Notes: generated by a model not told the origin, from the letters alone. Positions 41,828 to 53,350 are shown, counted from the first letter of the stretch. The stretch is DNA of 64,000 bases from Trypanosoma brucei gambiense DAL972 (GCF_000210295.1 NC_026742.1:1896061-1960060); one strand, 5' to 3'. Numbers and translations: made by a program.

Positions 41828-43660
41828 ATGGTGTGGAAGGGTCAAGCCAAGGGAAAACAACAAAATAACGGAAAGAATATTCTGAAGGGAAAACGGAGAC
41901 TGTTGGCGACAGGACCTCAACAGGAGCCAGAAGTAAACACTCCAACGGTCAACGCAAACAGTAACGTAATGAAATCACTTCGTAAGCGAGATCGACCGAC
42001 GGAAGAACTGCAGCAGGTGGGGGACGTTTCTGTAGGGGCAACCGAAGCTTCCAGTGTCCTCAATAATGCTGAAAGGGAAAGGAAGGATACAAGTGCCGCA
42101 GACGGTGATACAACTCATCCTAATTTATTGAGCGATGGCCAGGAGGTTTCACTCAAAGGCACCAAAGTTGATAAAAATACCTTGCAACCGCTCCAAGCAT
42201 CTGTTACCCTACGGAAACTGAGTGTTACGGTGAAGGAGGAAGATGTCGATGTGCAGCAGCTGACCTCACTGAAAATGTTAAAGGATTTGTGTATCGAATA
42301 CGTGAGCGGTAAAATACTGAACGTGACTTCTCTGAAGGAATTGTCCCATATGGAAAGGCTTTGTTTCAAAGGAAGTTGCATTGAGGAATTGGAGGAACTT
42401 ACGTTGAATGGATGCGAAGAGCTGAAAAAAATTGAGGGGATACACCTTCTGCCGAACCTCACGATTCTCAACTTGGGGAGGACATCAACAAATGACGATT
42501 TCTTGAAGGAACTTTCCGTATGCAAGAAACTATCAAAGTTGACACTATCTGGGTGCCCAGGATTGGAGAATGTCGAACAGCTGTCAAATTTTGCAACACT
42601 AAAGGAGTTGAGTCTTTCATGGTGCAGTAATATTATACATGGGTGGGAAGGCATTGGCCAACTTCCACAGCTCCGAGTTCTTCATTTGGAAGGGAACAAA
42701 ATCACTAACAGAACACTTGAGCCAATCTCGAAGTCGAAGTCACTTGTATCACTAGATGTCTCCTTCTGTGAGAAATTAACTGACGCCACTCCACTCTGCC
42801 GTGTTAAAACTCTGGAAGAGCTGAATCTTCACGCCACTAAAATAACTTCTGGTATCGACAATCTGGTACTACTCCCGCGACTCCGTGTGCTGGATGTGAG
42901 GCAATTACAACTCAGCACCTTCGATACCATTCTCAGTGCTTTTGCTGCCGTACGTTATGGCATTCGTCTTTCTTCATTTTGCAACGGTTTCGATATCGAA
43001 TCTATTTCTTCCATTCAAACACTTGAGGAATTGAGTGTGGGGGGGCTTCTCTGCGCCGCAATCCAATTCGGCAGTATTGGGGGACTTCCACGCCTTCGAG
43101 TACTAAGGTTATCGAGCAAAACGATGTTTGACGAGTCACTTAAAGGAATAAGTCACTCGCGCTCATTGGTGGCATTTGATCTCTCAGGGTGCTCCTGCCT
43201 CGAAGACATTTCCTCTATATCAGGAATAAAGACATTGGAAGCGTTGAGTCTTAGAGATTGTACGAATGTATCAGATGGTTGGATTGCACTTGGGGAGTTA
43301 CCACTGCTGCGCATCCTTGATCTATCATGTACGAAAATTCAAGATGTGATGCTTCGAGTGTTGTTCCCTAAGTTGAAACTAGACTGTCTGAGTCTTGCTG
43401 GATGCGAAAACATAACTCATATAGGGCCTTTAATTAACGTAAAATCACTCAAAAATTTGGTGCTGGAGGAATGTTCCGAGCTGAAAGCGGGGTTTGAGGC
43501 ACTACTGGAGCTGCCCTTGCTCACATGGGTCGATCTATGCTATGTTAACGACAACAAAACGGTGAAAGACACATTGGTTGCGAGAGGGGTGGATATGAGA
43601 AGTGTATGGTCTATCATTGGAAATTGTACCTCATTATTTGATTGGTGGAGAGCTAAATAA
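41828..43660 (+). CDS. Intact leucine-rich repeat protein (LRRP/ESAG8-like)
   Basis: 610 residues from ATG 41828, preceded by pyrimidine tracts (41648-41676 and about 41738-41765). Residues 1-125 are basic then acidic and polar (GKGKQQNNGKNILKGKRR, a possible nuclear/nucleolar signal). Residues ~127-585 are LRRs of the same 3-LRR module type as the neighbouring pseudogene (for example LPQLRVLHLEGNKI, SLDVSFCEKLTDATPL, LEELNLHATKITSGI). One module at about 180-190 is shortened (GSCIEELEELTLNGC), as if part of an LRR had been deleted in frame. The tail VDMRSVWSIIGN has a decayed counterpart after the stop of the first LRR gene, so the two are paralogues. LRRs imply protein binding; ESAG8 binds a Puf protein in the nucleolus, but partners here are unknown. 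Confidence 0.85.
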   Translation: MVWKGQAKGKQQNNGKNILKGKRRLLATGPQQEPEVNTPTVNANSNVMKSLRKRDRPTEELQQVGDVSVGATEASSVLNNAERERKDTSAADGDTTHPNLLSDGQEVSLKGTKVDKNTLQPLQASVTLRKLSVTVKEEDVDVQQLTSLKMLKDLCIEYVSGKILNVTSLKELSHMERLCFKGSCIEELEELTLNGCEELKKIEGIHLLPNLTILNLGRTSTNDDFLKELSVCKKLSKLTLSGCPGLENVEQLSNFATLKELSLSWCSNIIHGWEGIGQLPQLRVLHLEGNKITNRTLEPISKSKSLVSLDVSFCEKLTDATPLCRVKTLEELNLHATKITSGIDNLVLLPRLRVLDVRQLQLSTFDTILSAFAAVRYGIRLSSFCNGFDIESISSIQTLEELSVGGLLCAAIQFGSIGGLPRLRVLRLSSKTMFDESLKGISHSRSLVAFDLSGCSCLEDISSISGIKTLEALSLRDCTNVSDGWIALGELPLLRILDLSCTKIQDVMLRVLFPKLKLDCLSLAGCENITHIGPLINVKSLKNLVLEECSELKAGFEALLELPLLTWVDLCYVNDNKTVKDTLVARGVDMRSVWSIIGNCTSLFDWWRAK

Positions 43661-45232
43661 TCTATCATATGAGGTTTCAGGAGAACATCACTTCTACCGC
43701 ATCGTTAGAATTAGGGCACCTAATCAAGTGATGGGTGAATCCAGGGGCACGCAGCGTCATGCGCAACATATCAATATTAGCAATGAAAGTGACGCCGATA
43801 TCTGTGGTTAAGAAGCGTGGCACACTGCATGTTTCCCTTTTCAGAAAATAGTAAAATATCATCCCTATCATACGAGTGAGAACATGACGGGAATATCTCT
43901 TTCCGAAAAATAAATATTCAACCCCCTCATCTAATTTTTTCATGATTCGTCCCTATTCGTAATATGACCCTGCAGAAGCAGGAATACATTAACGCAACAC
44001 GTTTTGGGGCCTTTATTTTTCAAAAGCTCATGGCTACGCTCTCTGCATACGTTATTTACCTAAGTATATGTTATTTTGTCTGTATTTTACTGGAGCCCAC
44101 TGCTACTTCAAAGGGCGCAGTTACACTAACCTCTTGCACAGCAAAGTGGTGTGTACCGTATTAACTCAACAACATCCGTATCAAATATACACGAGTGTGT
44201 AGTAACGCTCTATTGGTTTTGGGAACTATTATTTTATTTCTTACAATATGATGCCTCAGAGAAACTGAAGGCGAGGGCAGATCCTTTAATCCATCATATT
44301 TTCCGTTTTATATCGTATCCATATATGTTTATGACTTTCCCGTAGGTAGTTCCAAGGTACATTATGTATTCTTTCATTTAAAGAATCATTCCTTTCTTTC
44401 ATATTTGCTTCTTATTTGACAACAATGAGCAAAAGGTTTTTCTCTCTGACGTTTACATTAATTTAGACACTGCTGTTAGCTGATAAGTTACAGAAAGCCG
44501 TACATTTAAAGTTACACGAACTCACACCGGTCCGAAATAGTAAAGTCTCTAGTATTATTACTTGTTTCTTTATTTGAGAAAAATACGAAAAGCAGCGCCG
44601 TGTCTGAAGTGAGAAACATGTGGCATACATGTGAGATCGGAGGACCACTGCCATTTGAATATCATATCCCAAAATTCTTTTGCTAACATTATTAACTCTG
44701 AATGCCTACGAGATTGTGAAGTGAGCGACCACTGACAGTGAAAACACGAGGATGTATTGTTATCGCCCATGAAAGACACTAGCGCTATTTTGCTTATTGA
44801 AAAGCAGAAGCTCTTTATAATGCCTTTAATCGGCTTGACACGGCAGGTATCACATTTGAAGGAGCAATGAACAAACCGTTACCACACGGAGATATTTTCG
44901 TTTACTGATCAAAAGGTACTCCCGCGACGCATTATTTTTGGTTTACACAACAAGAAGTGCTGTGGCATATGCAACTACTTACTTTTTGCGAGGTTATGTG
45001 AGTATATTTTGGTGACGTATGTAATTTCAATCCGCAGCTGATGTTGCAATGCAGTAATTATCAATGAGGTCTGTCAAGTGGATTCCAAATGGTGAAGCTG
45101 TGAGTGAGGACGAAGGACTTATTGTCTGCCTCTGAACCGTACACTGCCAAGCACAATTGAATTAGTTTATCATACGACTTTGAAGAATTGCACAAAGTTT
45201 CTGGAGCGCACTGGAGGCCTCAAGACATTAGC
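43661..45232. other. Non-coding stretch after the intact LRR gene
   Basis: Presumed 3' UTR of the LRR gene followed by AT-rich sequence. One small ATG frame (43964-44164, 66 codons, with a hydrophobic stretch) is not convincing. No RNA gene is recognised. Confidence 0.4.
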
Positions 45233-45720
45233 TCTCACGCCTGAAATGAACCGACCCTACTTAAGGTTTAACGGTACGAAACATAATGACATCCTCATGT
45301 GGACAGAGGACTGGAGAGAGTGGAATGTCTCGAGAAGAGGACTCTGTACTTGACAGACCCAATGGGATGGAAGAATGGAGGCCGAGCCAGGCCCCTACAT
45401 TGCGATTGGGAGCTCTGGTATAGGTAAGTTGCTATCCATTGGTTCGCTTCTCCTTCATACTCTGGCCACGCTGGCCACCTCAACGTGGTGCCAGGGTCCA
45501 GTACCCCGTATCATCGGGGGAAGCCAAGAGCCAGCAGCGTTCCTTTCATGGGGAACACTGCTGTGCTCCGGCTACGGCATCATACAGCACAGGGATCAGC
45601 AGCGTCTTGCTGGGACACCGTTTTTCATTTGTCGGTCCCTGGGCACGTGCCATCAGCAGTATCACCCGCACTAACATACTGCTCTGCGGTAATATAGAGG
45701 AGATTTGCGGGCCGCCGTTA
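45233..45720 (+). pseudogene. RHS-like (retrotransposon hot spot) gene relic with broken P-loop
   Basis: In the frame through 45375 the translation reads PYIAIGSSGIGKLLSIGSLLLHTL at about 45390-45470. This matches the Walker A region of trypanosome RHS proteins (typically 'P.i.iGtpGIGKS...GS.LL..LL'). The last Walker residue, normally Ser/Thr, is Leu here. Stops and frame changes occur on both sides (for example a TGA at about 45353), and the rest of the ~800-residue family protein is not recognisable, so this is a decayed fragment. RHS genes are subtelomeric multigene families and insertion targets of ingi/RIME elements; I see no such insertion. Confidence 0.55.
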
Positions 45721-48700
45721 TGCGTGACGGGGTGAAACTACGGTGGGTTCTCACTGGGAAAAACTTTGTCCACTGGATATCGCTGTATGGTTATCTGTTC
45801 GTGAGTTTTTCTTAGCTATAACCGATTTTCTCGGCGGCAGCTGACCGATAATGCGGATGTACAATGCTTGAGATAAATTGTTTGATGGAAGGGACATTTA
45901 GTAACTAGATGTGATATCACAGCGAATTTTCGTTTTTTTCGATATCACCCACTGAACGGGTCCCTTGAATTGCTAATGGTGAGCAACGTTGAACTATCGA
46001 ATAGCACGGCATCGGTCATGTAAATGGGTTGAGGAGAAAGTGCTTCATCGTGCGCACGGGAAAACGCAACCATGTTATTTGGCGTTCGTTGCAACTGATG
46101 CTTTCGGTATCTGGAGAGTAAACCTGATGGATAGGCAGCTGCCCTCCGGGAAGAATGATTGTGGCGGAATTCCCGCTGACTTACCACTTTGTAGAAAGAG
46201 TGCCCCAAGAAGGAAGTTTTTTCCTTATCACGCGCATTCAACTGAAGTAACTGTCAGCGTAGACTGGGTATAGAGTGACCTGAAGCCCCGGGCAATGGCA
46301 GTGCGCAATGGTTCTTTTCCAGGTAAGACATTAGACAAGATTTTTTATCAGACGCAAACGAGGCTACGGTAACCTCCACCGGAGCCACGTACCCCCAGCT
46401 GAAATGAACACGAACACAAATCCTCCACCATGCCCGAATGGTAGGCACGAAGGCGGTGCGATTTCCGACGTACACATCGAACCGTCTTCGTGCCTACCAT
46501 TCGGCGCGGTGGGTGGAGACGGGAGTTCGACCGTTGCGAGACGCATTTAGATGTGTAGAAGCTGTTGCCTTTTCCAGTGGCAGAGTTACCAGAGGGCATG
46601 GCTTTCGCTTAAGCAAGTATTCAGTCCGCCTTTTAGGGGTTCCAATCGCTTGGTATGGCGCGGTCGCTGGGGTAAGTGAGGACAGCATGGGGACAGAAGT
46701 TTCTTCCTCAAGCTTCGCTCCAAGTAGCCCCACATAGTTATGGTCCTCGGCACCTCGTTGCGTTTGGGACGCCACAAAAGTGGGGTAATGAGGAGCATGG
46801 AAGAGCGACACGCTGATAGTTTTGGAGTTCGGCAGTGGGTTTCCAGCATCCAAACACCACTCGTGAGGAAGGCAAAAGGGGTAGCTACTGCGACGCTAAG
46901 CTGGAGGTTATGTTGTCAACATTGACCACCGGAACGTTGAAGTGCGAGGCTGCAACACCCGATGACGAAGAAGAAATGCGCATACCCCAAACGTGCGGAA
47001 CGCCTCTTCTTCCCTACACCGTGGTCGGATGCGAGTCGCTTGCCTTAGGGGCCTTCGCAGACTTTTTTGCGACATATCATCTGCGTTGAGAAATAGTGGT
47101 GCGCGAGCGGATGAAAGGAGTGCGAGCCCAAGTACGGAAACAGTGTCATTGAGCGCGGGTTTTACACTAGCTGGCATCCTAAAGGAGGGCTCCTACGTAC
47201 CTGGTTAAGCTAGCCTATGATGAATGTATACGAAAAAAGTTAATGCTTTACTGTGTGGAAGTTCCTCCCTTTTGTAACCGTTGCATCGCTCCGCTCCACC
47301 ACCCTTTTGTTGTGCGCGTCCGTGTCAAAACCTGTTTAGCAATGACTACATCCACTCAGCGCCTGAGTGGTGAGGGGCTCTGACTGCAAGCGACCAAGCA
47401 ATCGAATCCAACTGTTTGCCATTAGGCAATACAACGTGATTAATCATCTGTGATTGGTGACCAGTGGTAGGGTGCCGTCATTTTCCTTCTTTAGGCGGTC
47501 TCAAGTACACGCTTAGTGATTCGGCTGCCAGCAACATTGTTAGAACCTCTTTTTAGAGTCGGTGTTCCCATTCCAAAAAGCGTGGCGTGGCAGCTAGCGT
47601 GTACGATGCCCCGCTTACCCCCGTGGAACTGGGAGTACAAACGGGCATTTATCTGCGGAGGGAAACAGGTATTGTCATCAGAATAGCAATACCAACGGCT
47701 CTTCATTTGTGTCAACGGGTGCTGCCTAACCGGCACCTCTTCGTTATCGTCTACTGAAGCGTTCGCGTGGTTTCCTTTCCGGTGCAAAATTGATTTTAGT
47801 GACAGGAAGCGTTTTCCTTCTGAGACATCGGGAACCAAATCCCTATTAAGGCAAGGCGGCGCTGACAACAAGCGCGGCTAAAGTTGCAGTTGAGAACGTC
47901 TGCATGAGGAAGGGCTGCGAGTGCACAGTGGTTCCGCGCTCGGCAACGGCGATTTATGAGCCGCGCGGACGCCCAGGCGATTCATCAAGTATATCGCAAC
48001 TCTTTGGGGCACCTCTAACCCCAGCGAAAAGGCAACTAAAGCTCCGCTGTTTACACAACCGAGCCTAAACGTCGGTCACCCACCACAGATTAGTAATACC
48101 CCACCGAAAGAAGCTGACAGTAACTTCAAATATAAGATATCTTCTTAGGGGTGTCTCTCCCTGTCTTACTTTCTCCCTGTTTATAGGTTTTCATCCGTTA
48201 GGTGGTTGGTTAGAGTGAAATACACGTATTTCCTGTGGACGACGCCTGGCCGTTGGTGCCGTTCCAGTTTGGATGTGGATGCATACGAGTACTTCCGCTC
48301 GCCCGTACATATTTTTCTAGTAATAACCGAATGACTATGCTCCGCCAATCTGTCGTTGTCGGATTGATCCTGTTACCTCCCGCGAAGTAGCGGATTGTGG
48401 GGAGCAAACAGAAGAAACAGGCACCGATGTTGTGCATGACGATGATTTGTGATGAGCGCCACTGACCGTTTGTTTCTCCGCAAAAACGACGAATACGATA
48501 TCGTTTTGTTGGAATCGAAATCTGCTTTTGGGGACGTGGATACCAGAGATCTGACGTTGACAAACCTTACCAGTGGTAGGAGAGTGTCTAAACTATCGGT
48601 AAACAGATAAAAGCCAGACATCATGCTGCATGCAAAAAAAAAAAATCCCTACGTAGTCACTAGAGCGGCACGGGATCCGTTTTATATCTCCTTTTAATAC

Positions 48701-51700
48701 TTTTGACGTAAAATGAGACACCTTTCCCTTAACTCGATGAGGGGAAGCTTATTGCGAAAGAGGAAGAAAACTTTGAGACTCTAATAACACAGAAAATTCA
48801 ACACTTAATGAGTATCTGAGGGACGAGTAATAGTCGAAAAAAGATTTTTTTGCTTTGCTTTATTCACATGATTCCCCCCTCAAAAAAAAAATAATACCTT
48901 ATTCAGGGACTTGGTACTTGCTTGCAATTTAATTTAAGTATTTTGTTTGTTCTTAGCGACTTATCCCGTAAGGGAAGACGCTACTTCAAGTTGGGTGCTC
49001 CACACGAATTCCGAAACGCTAACACAGTGTCGGCAAACTGCGGCAGTTTGTGCATTTCGTTGGAAGAGAGGAAATTCGTCAAAGTTTTAACACCTTGATT
49101 GTGCGCGTGAAAGAGTCGTTGCGAGGGGGAAAATACGGTATCCCCACACACACACCAAAAAACAGTAAGGAAAAAAAAAAGAAACATCCCATAAAACATT
49201 CTTTTTCTCTTTCTTACAACTCAAAGTAGACACAGAATATTTGTCAAAGACATATTCAAACAAGCTAGCATACGATTTCTGCTCTGGAGGGATTGTTACA
49301 GTTGTGCGGCGAAGGAGGGACAACGCCGTAGACTGAACTGTTGGCGGAAATGCACCGTTGGATTATTTGGGGTTGAAGAGGGCTCTACCGAAGTGTGACG
49401 GAGGAAAAAAGCTCACTCTGTTTCACACAGTTGTCGGGGAGCGTGCCCTGACGACGTCACACGGCGGGGGCAGAGACGGCGGAGGAATTTGCTGCTGCTT
49501 ACTCATGGAAGGTGTGGCATGCATATGCTCGATAAGGGAGCTGTGCGAATAGCGGTAGGTCACAGCGCCTGCAGTTACAATTCGGGAGATTCCACAATAC
49601 TTCTGCGTGGGCCGAACTGAAGATATTTTCTGACGACGCCGGTCACAAACGTGGCGTCACAGTTCCGCGCCGGTGATGTGTGTGGGGCGCTGCGAACCAG
49701 CATATGGTTTAGTCTATGAAACTGGATGGGCGGACAGCCGTCGAGCACCGGGGGGAAGGGGGGAGGGCGCTGCAGATTCATTAGTTCTCGGGTCGGCGAG
49801 TATCCATGTGCCCCGTTGTTGTCGACGGTGAAAGGTACCGCCAAAAGGAAAGAATGGTAATGTTTGAGGATTTGTAAGCTGAGGTTTGCACTTTGCATTT
49901 CAGGCACTGCAGTGGTACTCGCGGGTTGATATGTCGCGGCATTCATCCACTATGCCAGGAGGAAGCGATACGGAGGCTAGACAACTCCGTTTCTTATTCG
50001 GGTGTTTTTCCTCTGATATTAATATTGATTCATGTGTGCTACAGTATCCGGAATCCTTGGGTCAGGAATCTGCAGCGTTTCAGTATCCCCTGTTGGTATA
50101 GATTCAGACGCTTCAGTCCATTACATTCCATTCCACCTCAGTAACTAAATGCAAACTTCATCCTGGTACACACTTTCTCCCCTGTACTTGTGTGAGAAGC
50201 GCCCATAGCTTATTTGGTTGTTGGTCTGCTACGGTGAGATGGGTCTACTTCCGATGCCATGAATGGAAACAGTGAGTCGGTGATTATCAAGAGTGTAGTC
50301 GATAAAGTTGCATACGCTGGGAGAGCATACAGTGTCATTTACACATTAATTTCTAGTGCCATGGATTCTGTTGCCACTGCGTACTAATGGGGCTGCACGT
50401 GCCTACTCGACGACTATCAGTTTATTATTTTTGCATATTGTCGTAACGGCCCCATATTTTCCTAACAATAGAAATCTCTTGGTCCATCATCCGTGGTACA
50501 TGCGTGGGGTCATAAATTTGGTGAATGTCAGTGTCTGCATCTTTCGCGCATACAGTGGCTCCTAAATCCGCTCCACGGTCGGTATTCCACAGTGAGTGTA
50601 TGAACGCGCTACCGCCTGCATAGTTGCAGGCTGTCCGGCGTCGGTAGCGGCTGGCAACGCTGAGATATTCTACTTGCGCAATTGTTACTCTAGCCCAAAC
50701 GTGGGCGCAGGGTATCACAATCACAGATGCGAGTGCTTCACAGAGCGGACCGGTGGTCTTTTCCTGTGGAACGTGGTTAAACTCCATTGATAACCCAGTG
50801 TTAGAACTTTTATGGGGCTCTTTACATGAGGGGACAGAAGTGTTTGTTTTTTTTTTTTTTTGTGCGGCCGATCATGGTACTATGCGTTCCTGAAAATCGG
50901 AAAATGCATAACGGTGTGTCGGACAGACGCAACTATTCCCCGTGGAATATGGTATCCTTGGCGGAAAGCCCAAAACGGTTTTCTTCCAGAAATCGCTGCT
51001 GCTTGTTGATACCCCCTTAACATTAGAGAATATGGAAATCATATGAAGATGTTCTTCTGATGGACGTGGTGAGGTTGTGAAAGAGCGGTAAAACTTGTGT
51101 GGAAGTCTCAAAGCGAACGTGAATGCAGCAAAAGAAGTGGTGCGATTCACCACTCTTAGCCTTTGTGCAGGATGACGCATATCTTCCTGCTTCCTAGCTG
51201 TGCAACTCATGGAAGTCCTTTCCTCAGTGTGGAAGCTTATATACCTCTTGTGACAAGTCATAAAAAAATTTAAAGTGAATCCTCAACAACAATTAAGAAA
51301 AAATAAAGCATTTATTTACACGGAGTGATTTGAAGACCAGTATCATGCACACTGTGTGTCGTCGAGGGTAAATAACCAATTTAAAAGATTCGCGCCGCGT
51401 TCGGTTTCCTCGTAACATTTATGACCCCCCAGCACGTAATGACATTTCTCAGGAACGGGGCTCATTACGTCCCTTCCAGCTTTATAAGTAACTACGTTTC
51501 ATTACCGATAACATTATCCCAAGGGGAGAGCCACCAACAATAAGAGCTTATCCACACAAAAAGTGAACAAAGATTACCTACGCAACACCGTGTCCCATGG
51601 GCTGTTAACAAGCCCTGTTTTCCACCACCATCATGCACAAAGGGCATCATTCACTATCATCCCTAACTTACCTAGGGTAGGAGCGCTCCATCGGTATTCC

Positions 51701-51813
51701 TCCGCCCACCTCGATACAGCGTAAATTCACTACCCCCTCAAACCAAACTTCTGCAACAACATACTCTACATTTCTCCTACAACCTCATGATTAGATTCAT
51801 GTATTTGCACGTT
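45721..51813. other. Gene desert with unrecognised open-frame fragments
   Basis: About 6 kb without an intact gene. GC content is higher at 46-48 kb and 49.3-50.8 kb than in flanking AT-rich parts, and overlapping short frames of 80-125 codons occur on both strands, as in old decayed coding sequence. One inverted repeat is annotated separately. At 51434-51442/51462-51470 there is a perfect 9-bp inverted repeat with a 19-nt loop. The last 500 bp lead into a poly(A) tract and a spliced-leader fragment. Confidence 0.45.
46434..46504. repeat. Inverted repeat with 24-bp arms
   Basis: Arm 1 at 46434-46457 (ccgaatggtaggcacgaagg...) is the reverse complement of arm 2 at 46481-46504 with one mismatch, around a 23-nt spacer. 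Similarity continues imperfectly outward (tcctccacca versus ggtgggtggaga). It could fold into a strong hairpin or mark an inverted duplication of a lost element. Confidence 0.85.
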
Positions 51814-51826
51814 AAAAAAAAAAAAA
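51814..51826 (+). other. Poly(A) tract directly before the spliced-leader fragment
   Basis: A13 immediately followed by spliced-leader gene sequence from about nucleotide 14. SLACS-type elements end in poly(A) and abut spliced-leader sequence at their 3' end, so this looks like the 3' end of a different, earlier insertion into a spliced-leader gene. Confidence 0.5.
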
Positions 51827-51871
51827 TTAGAACAGTTTCTGTACTATATTGGTATGAGAAGCTCCCAGTAG
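51826..51871 (+). pseudogene. Spliced-leader RNA gene fragment, 5' target-site copy of SLACS
   Basis: Forty-six nucleotides match spliced-leader RNA nucleotides 14-59 (attagaacagtttctg...ctcccagtag), then diverge. SLACS inserts after about nucleotide 11 of the mini-exon gene and makes a ~49-bp target duplication; nucleotides 12-60 would be that duplication, which this fits apart from the first two bases. The 3' copy is lost in the gap at 56401. Confidence 0.85.
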
Positions 51872-51974
51872 GAATTATCCGTACTTGGGGTCAATTTTCG
51901 GGAAGAGAAAGAAGTAAGAAATCGCTGCATTTATGATATCGATAGGAAAGGAAGGAAAACCTCAAAACCAAAAA

Positions 51975-52060
51975 AAGTCTTGTTTTGGGGGTTCGAACCC
52001 GGACCTCCAAAACACAAACACAATTAGGAGAGGAGTGTTGCCAGTTGGGCTATTTCGACA
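51975..52060 (-). pseudogene. tRNA-like relic antisense in the SLACS 5' leader
   Basis: On the minus strand there is a perfect A-box-like TAGCCCAACTGG (complement of 52041-52052), then after 40 nt a B-box GGTTCGAACCC (complement of 51990-52000), then T7 (complement of about 51970-51976) as a possible Pol III terminator. A TGGAGGTCCGGGTTCGAACCC stretch is typical of tRNA variable loop plus T arm, and ACTCC/GGAGG could form an anticodon-like stem with a large loop. Acceptor and D stems do not pair properly, so this is not a functional tRNA gene by eye. Confidence 0.35.
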
Positions 52061-52240
52061 AATCGGAGGAAAAATTGAAAATTTATGCTCAGATGAAATA
52101 TACCAAATCGTACACATCGAAGAGAAAAAACATAGGTGTACAAACGGTGCAAACGTAGAAAAAAGTAGCGGAATTGATAGATCTCAGGTAAATAAATCCA
52201 TTACAGAAATCAGCTGATGAGTTTCTTTCTTGGGACAGAA

Positions 52241-53350
52241 TAATCGGAAGGTTGGATGTCAAAAGTTCCCCGAAAATGGAAATTTTGAAAAAATTAACCG
52301 TGGTCAAAACGACATGACGACCACAAAAAATTGTCGCTACGCAGACTTTCGTAGCGCATTTGAAAGGGCTCGACCAGCCCAATGCATGAGTAACAACGGT
52401 TACTGCGACAAAGAGGTCACAAAAAAATTAGGTGCTGCCGAACCTAAAATTTTTTCAAAAAATGAAATTTTGAAAAATTAACCGTGGTCCAAACGACATG
52501 ACGACCACAAAAAATGTCGCTACGCAGATTCCGTAGCGCATTTGAAGGGGCTCGACCAGCCCAATGCTGAATAAAAACGGTACTGGGACAAAAAGTCAAA
52601 AAAAATAAGTGCTGTCGAACTAAATTTTTTTAAAAAGGGAAATTTTGAAAAAATTTCCGGGGTAAAAGGAATAGCGGCCCAAAAAATTTTTGGTTACGCA
52701 GATTTTTGAGCGCCATTTGAAAGGGTTGGCCCAGCCCATGCCTGGTTAACACGGGTTATTGGGAAAAGGGGTTCCAAAAAAATTAGGTGCTGTCGAACCT
52801 AAAATTTTTTCAAAAAATGGAAATTTTGAAAAAATTAACCGTGGTCAAAACGACATGACGACCACAAAAAATTGTCGCTACGCAGACTTTCGTAGCGCAT
52901 TTGAAAGGGCTCGACCAGCCCAATGCATGAGTAACAACGGTTACTGCGACAAAGAGGTCATAAAAAAATTAGGGGCGGTTGGAAAAGAAAAATGCTCAAA
53001 AAATAAGGAAAAAGAGCAAATTTCGCAGGCCGACAAAAACGAGACAAATGGTTTCTACGCAGACTTCCGTAGCGCATTTACACGGAATGAACGAGTAGAA
53101 TTAGGCAATAACAACGGTTATTGTCATAACGAAGCGACAAGAAATATAGAGAGGGGGAAAAAGCCGAAAACATCAAAAATTGATGAAAAAAGGCAAATTT
53201 CCAACATTGCAGCTGGTCGAAAAAGTGATCACTACGAATATCCGAGTAGTGCATTTTCACGAATTTCAATAGACCATTGCAATGCTCAAATAAAAATTGG
53301 TCGCAAAAAAATGGTTAGAAACTTGAGGTCATCTGAACCTCAAAAAATTT
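52241..53350 (+). repeat. SLACS 5' tandem repeats, six copies of ~177-185 bp
   Basis: Using the shared tacgcag/tacgaat motif as anchor, copies sit at 52338, 52521, 52695, 52879, 53056 and 53233, giving spacings of 183, 174, 184, 177 and 177. Copies 1 and 4 are nearly identical; 2 and 3 are the same with many small indels; 5 and 6 are strongly diverged in sequence. Each copy is open in one frame and encodes versions of YADFRSAF...NNGYC...KIFSKN. SLACS is known for variable numbers of such 5' repeats. Confidence 0.9.
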
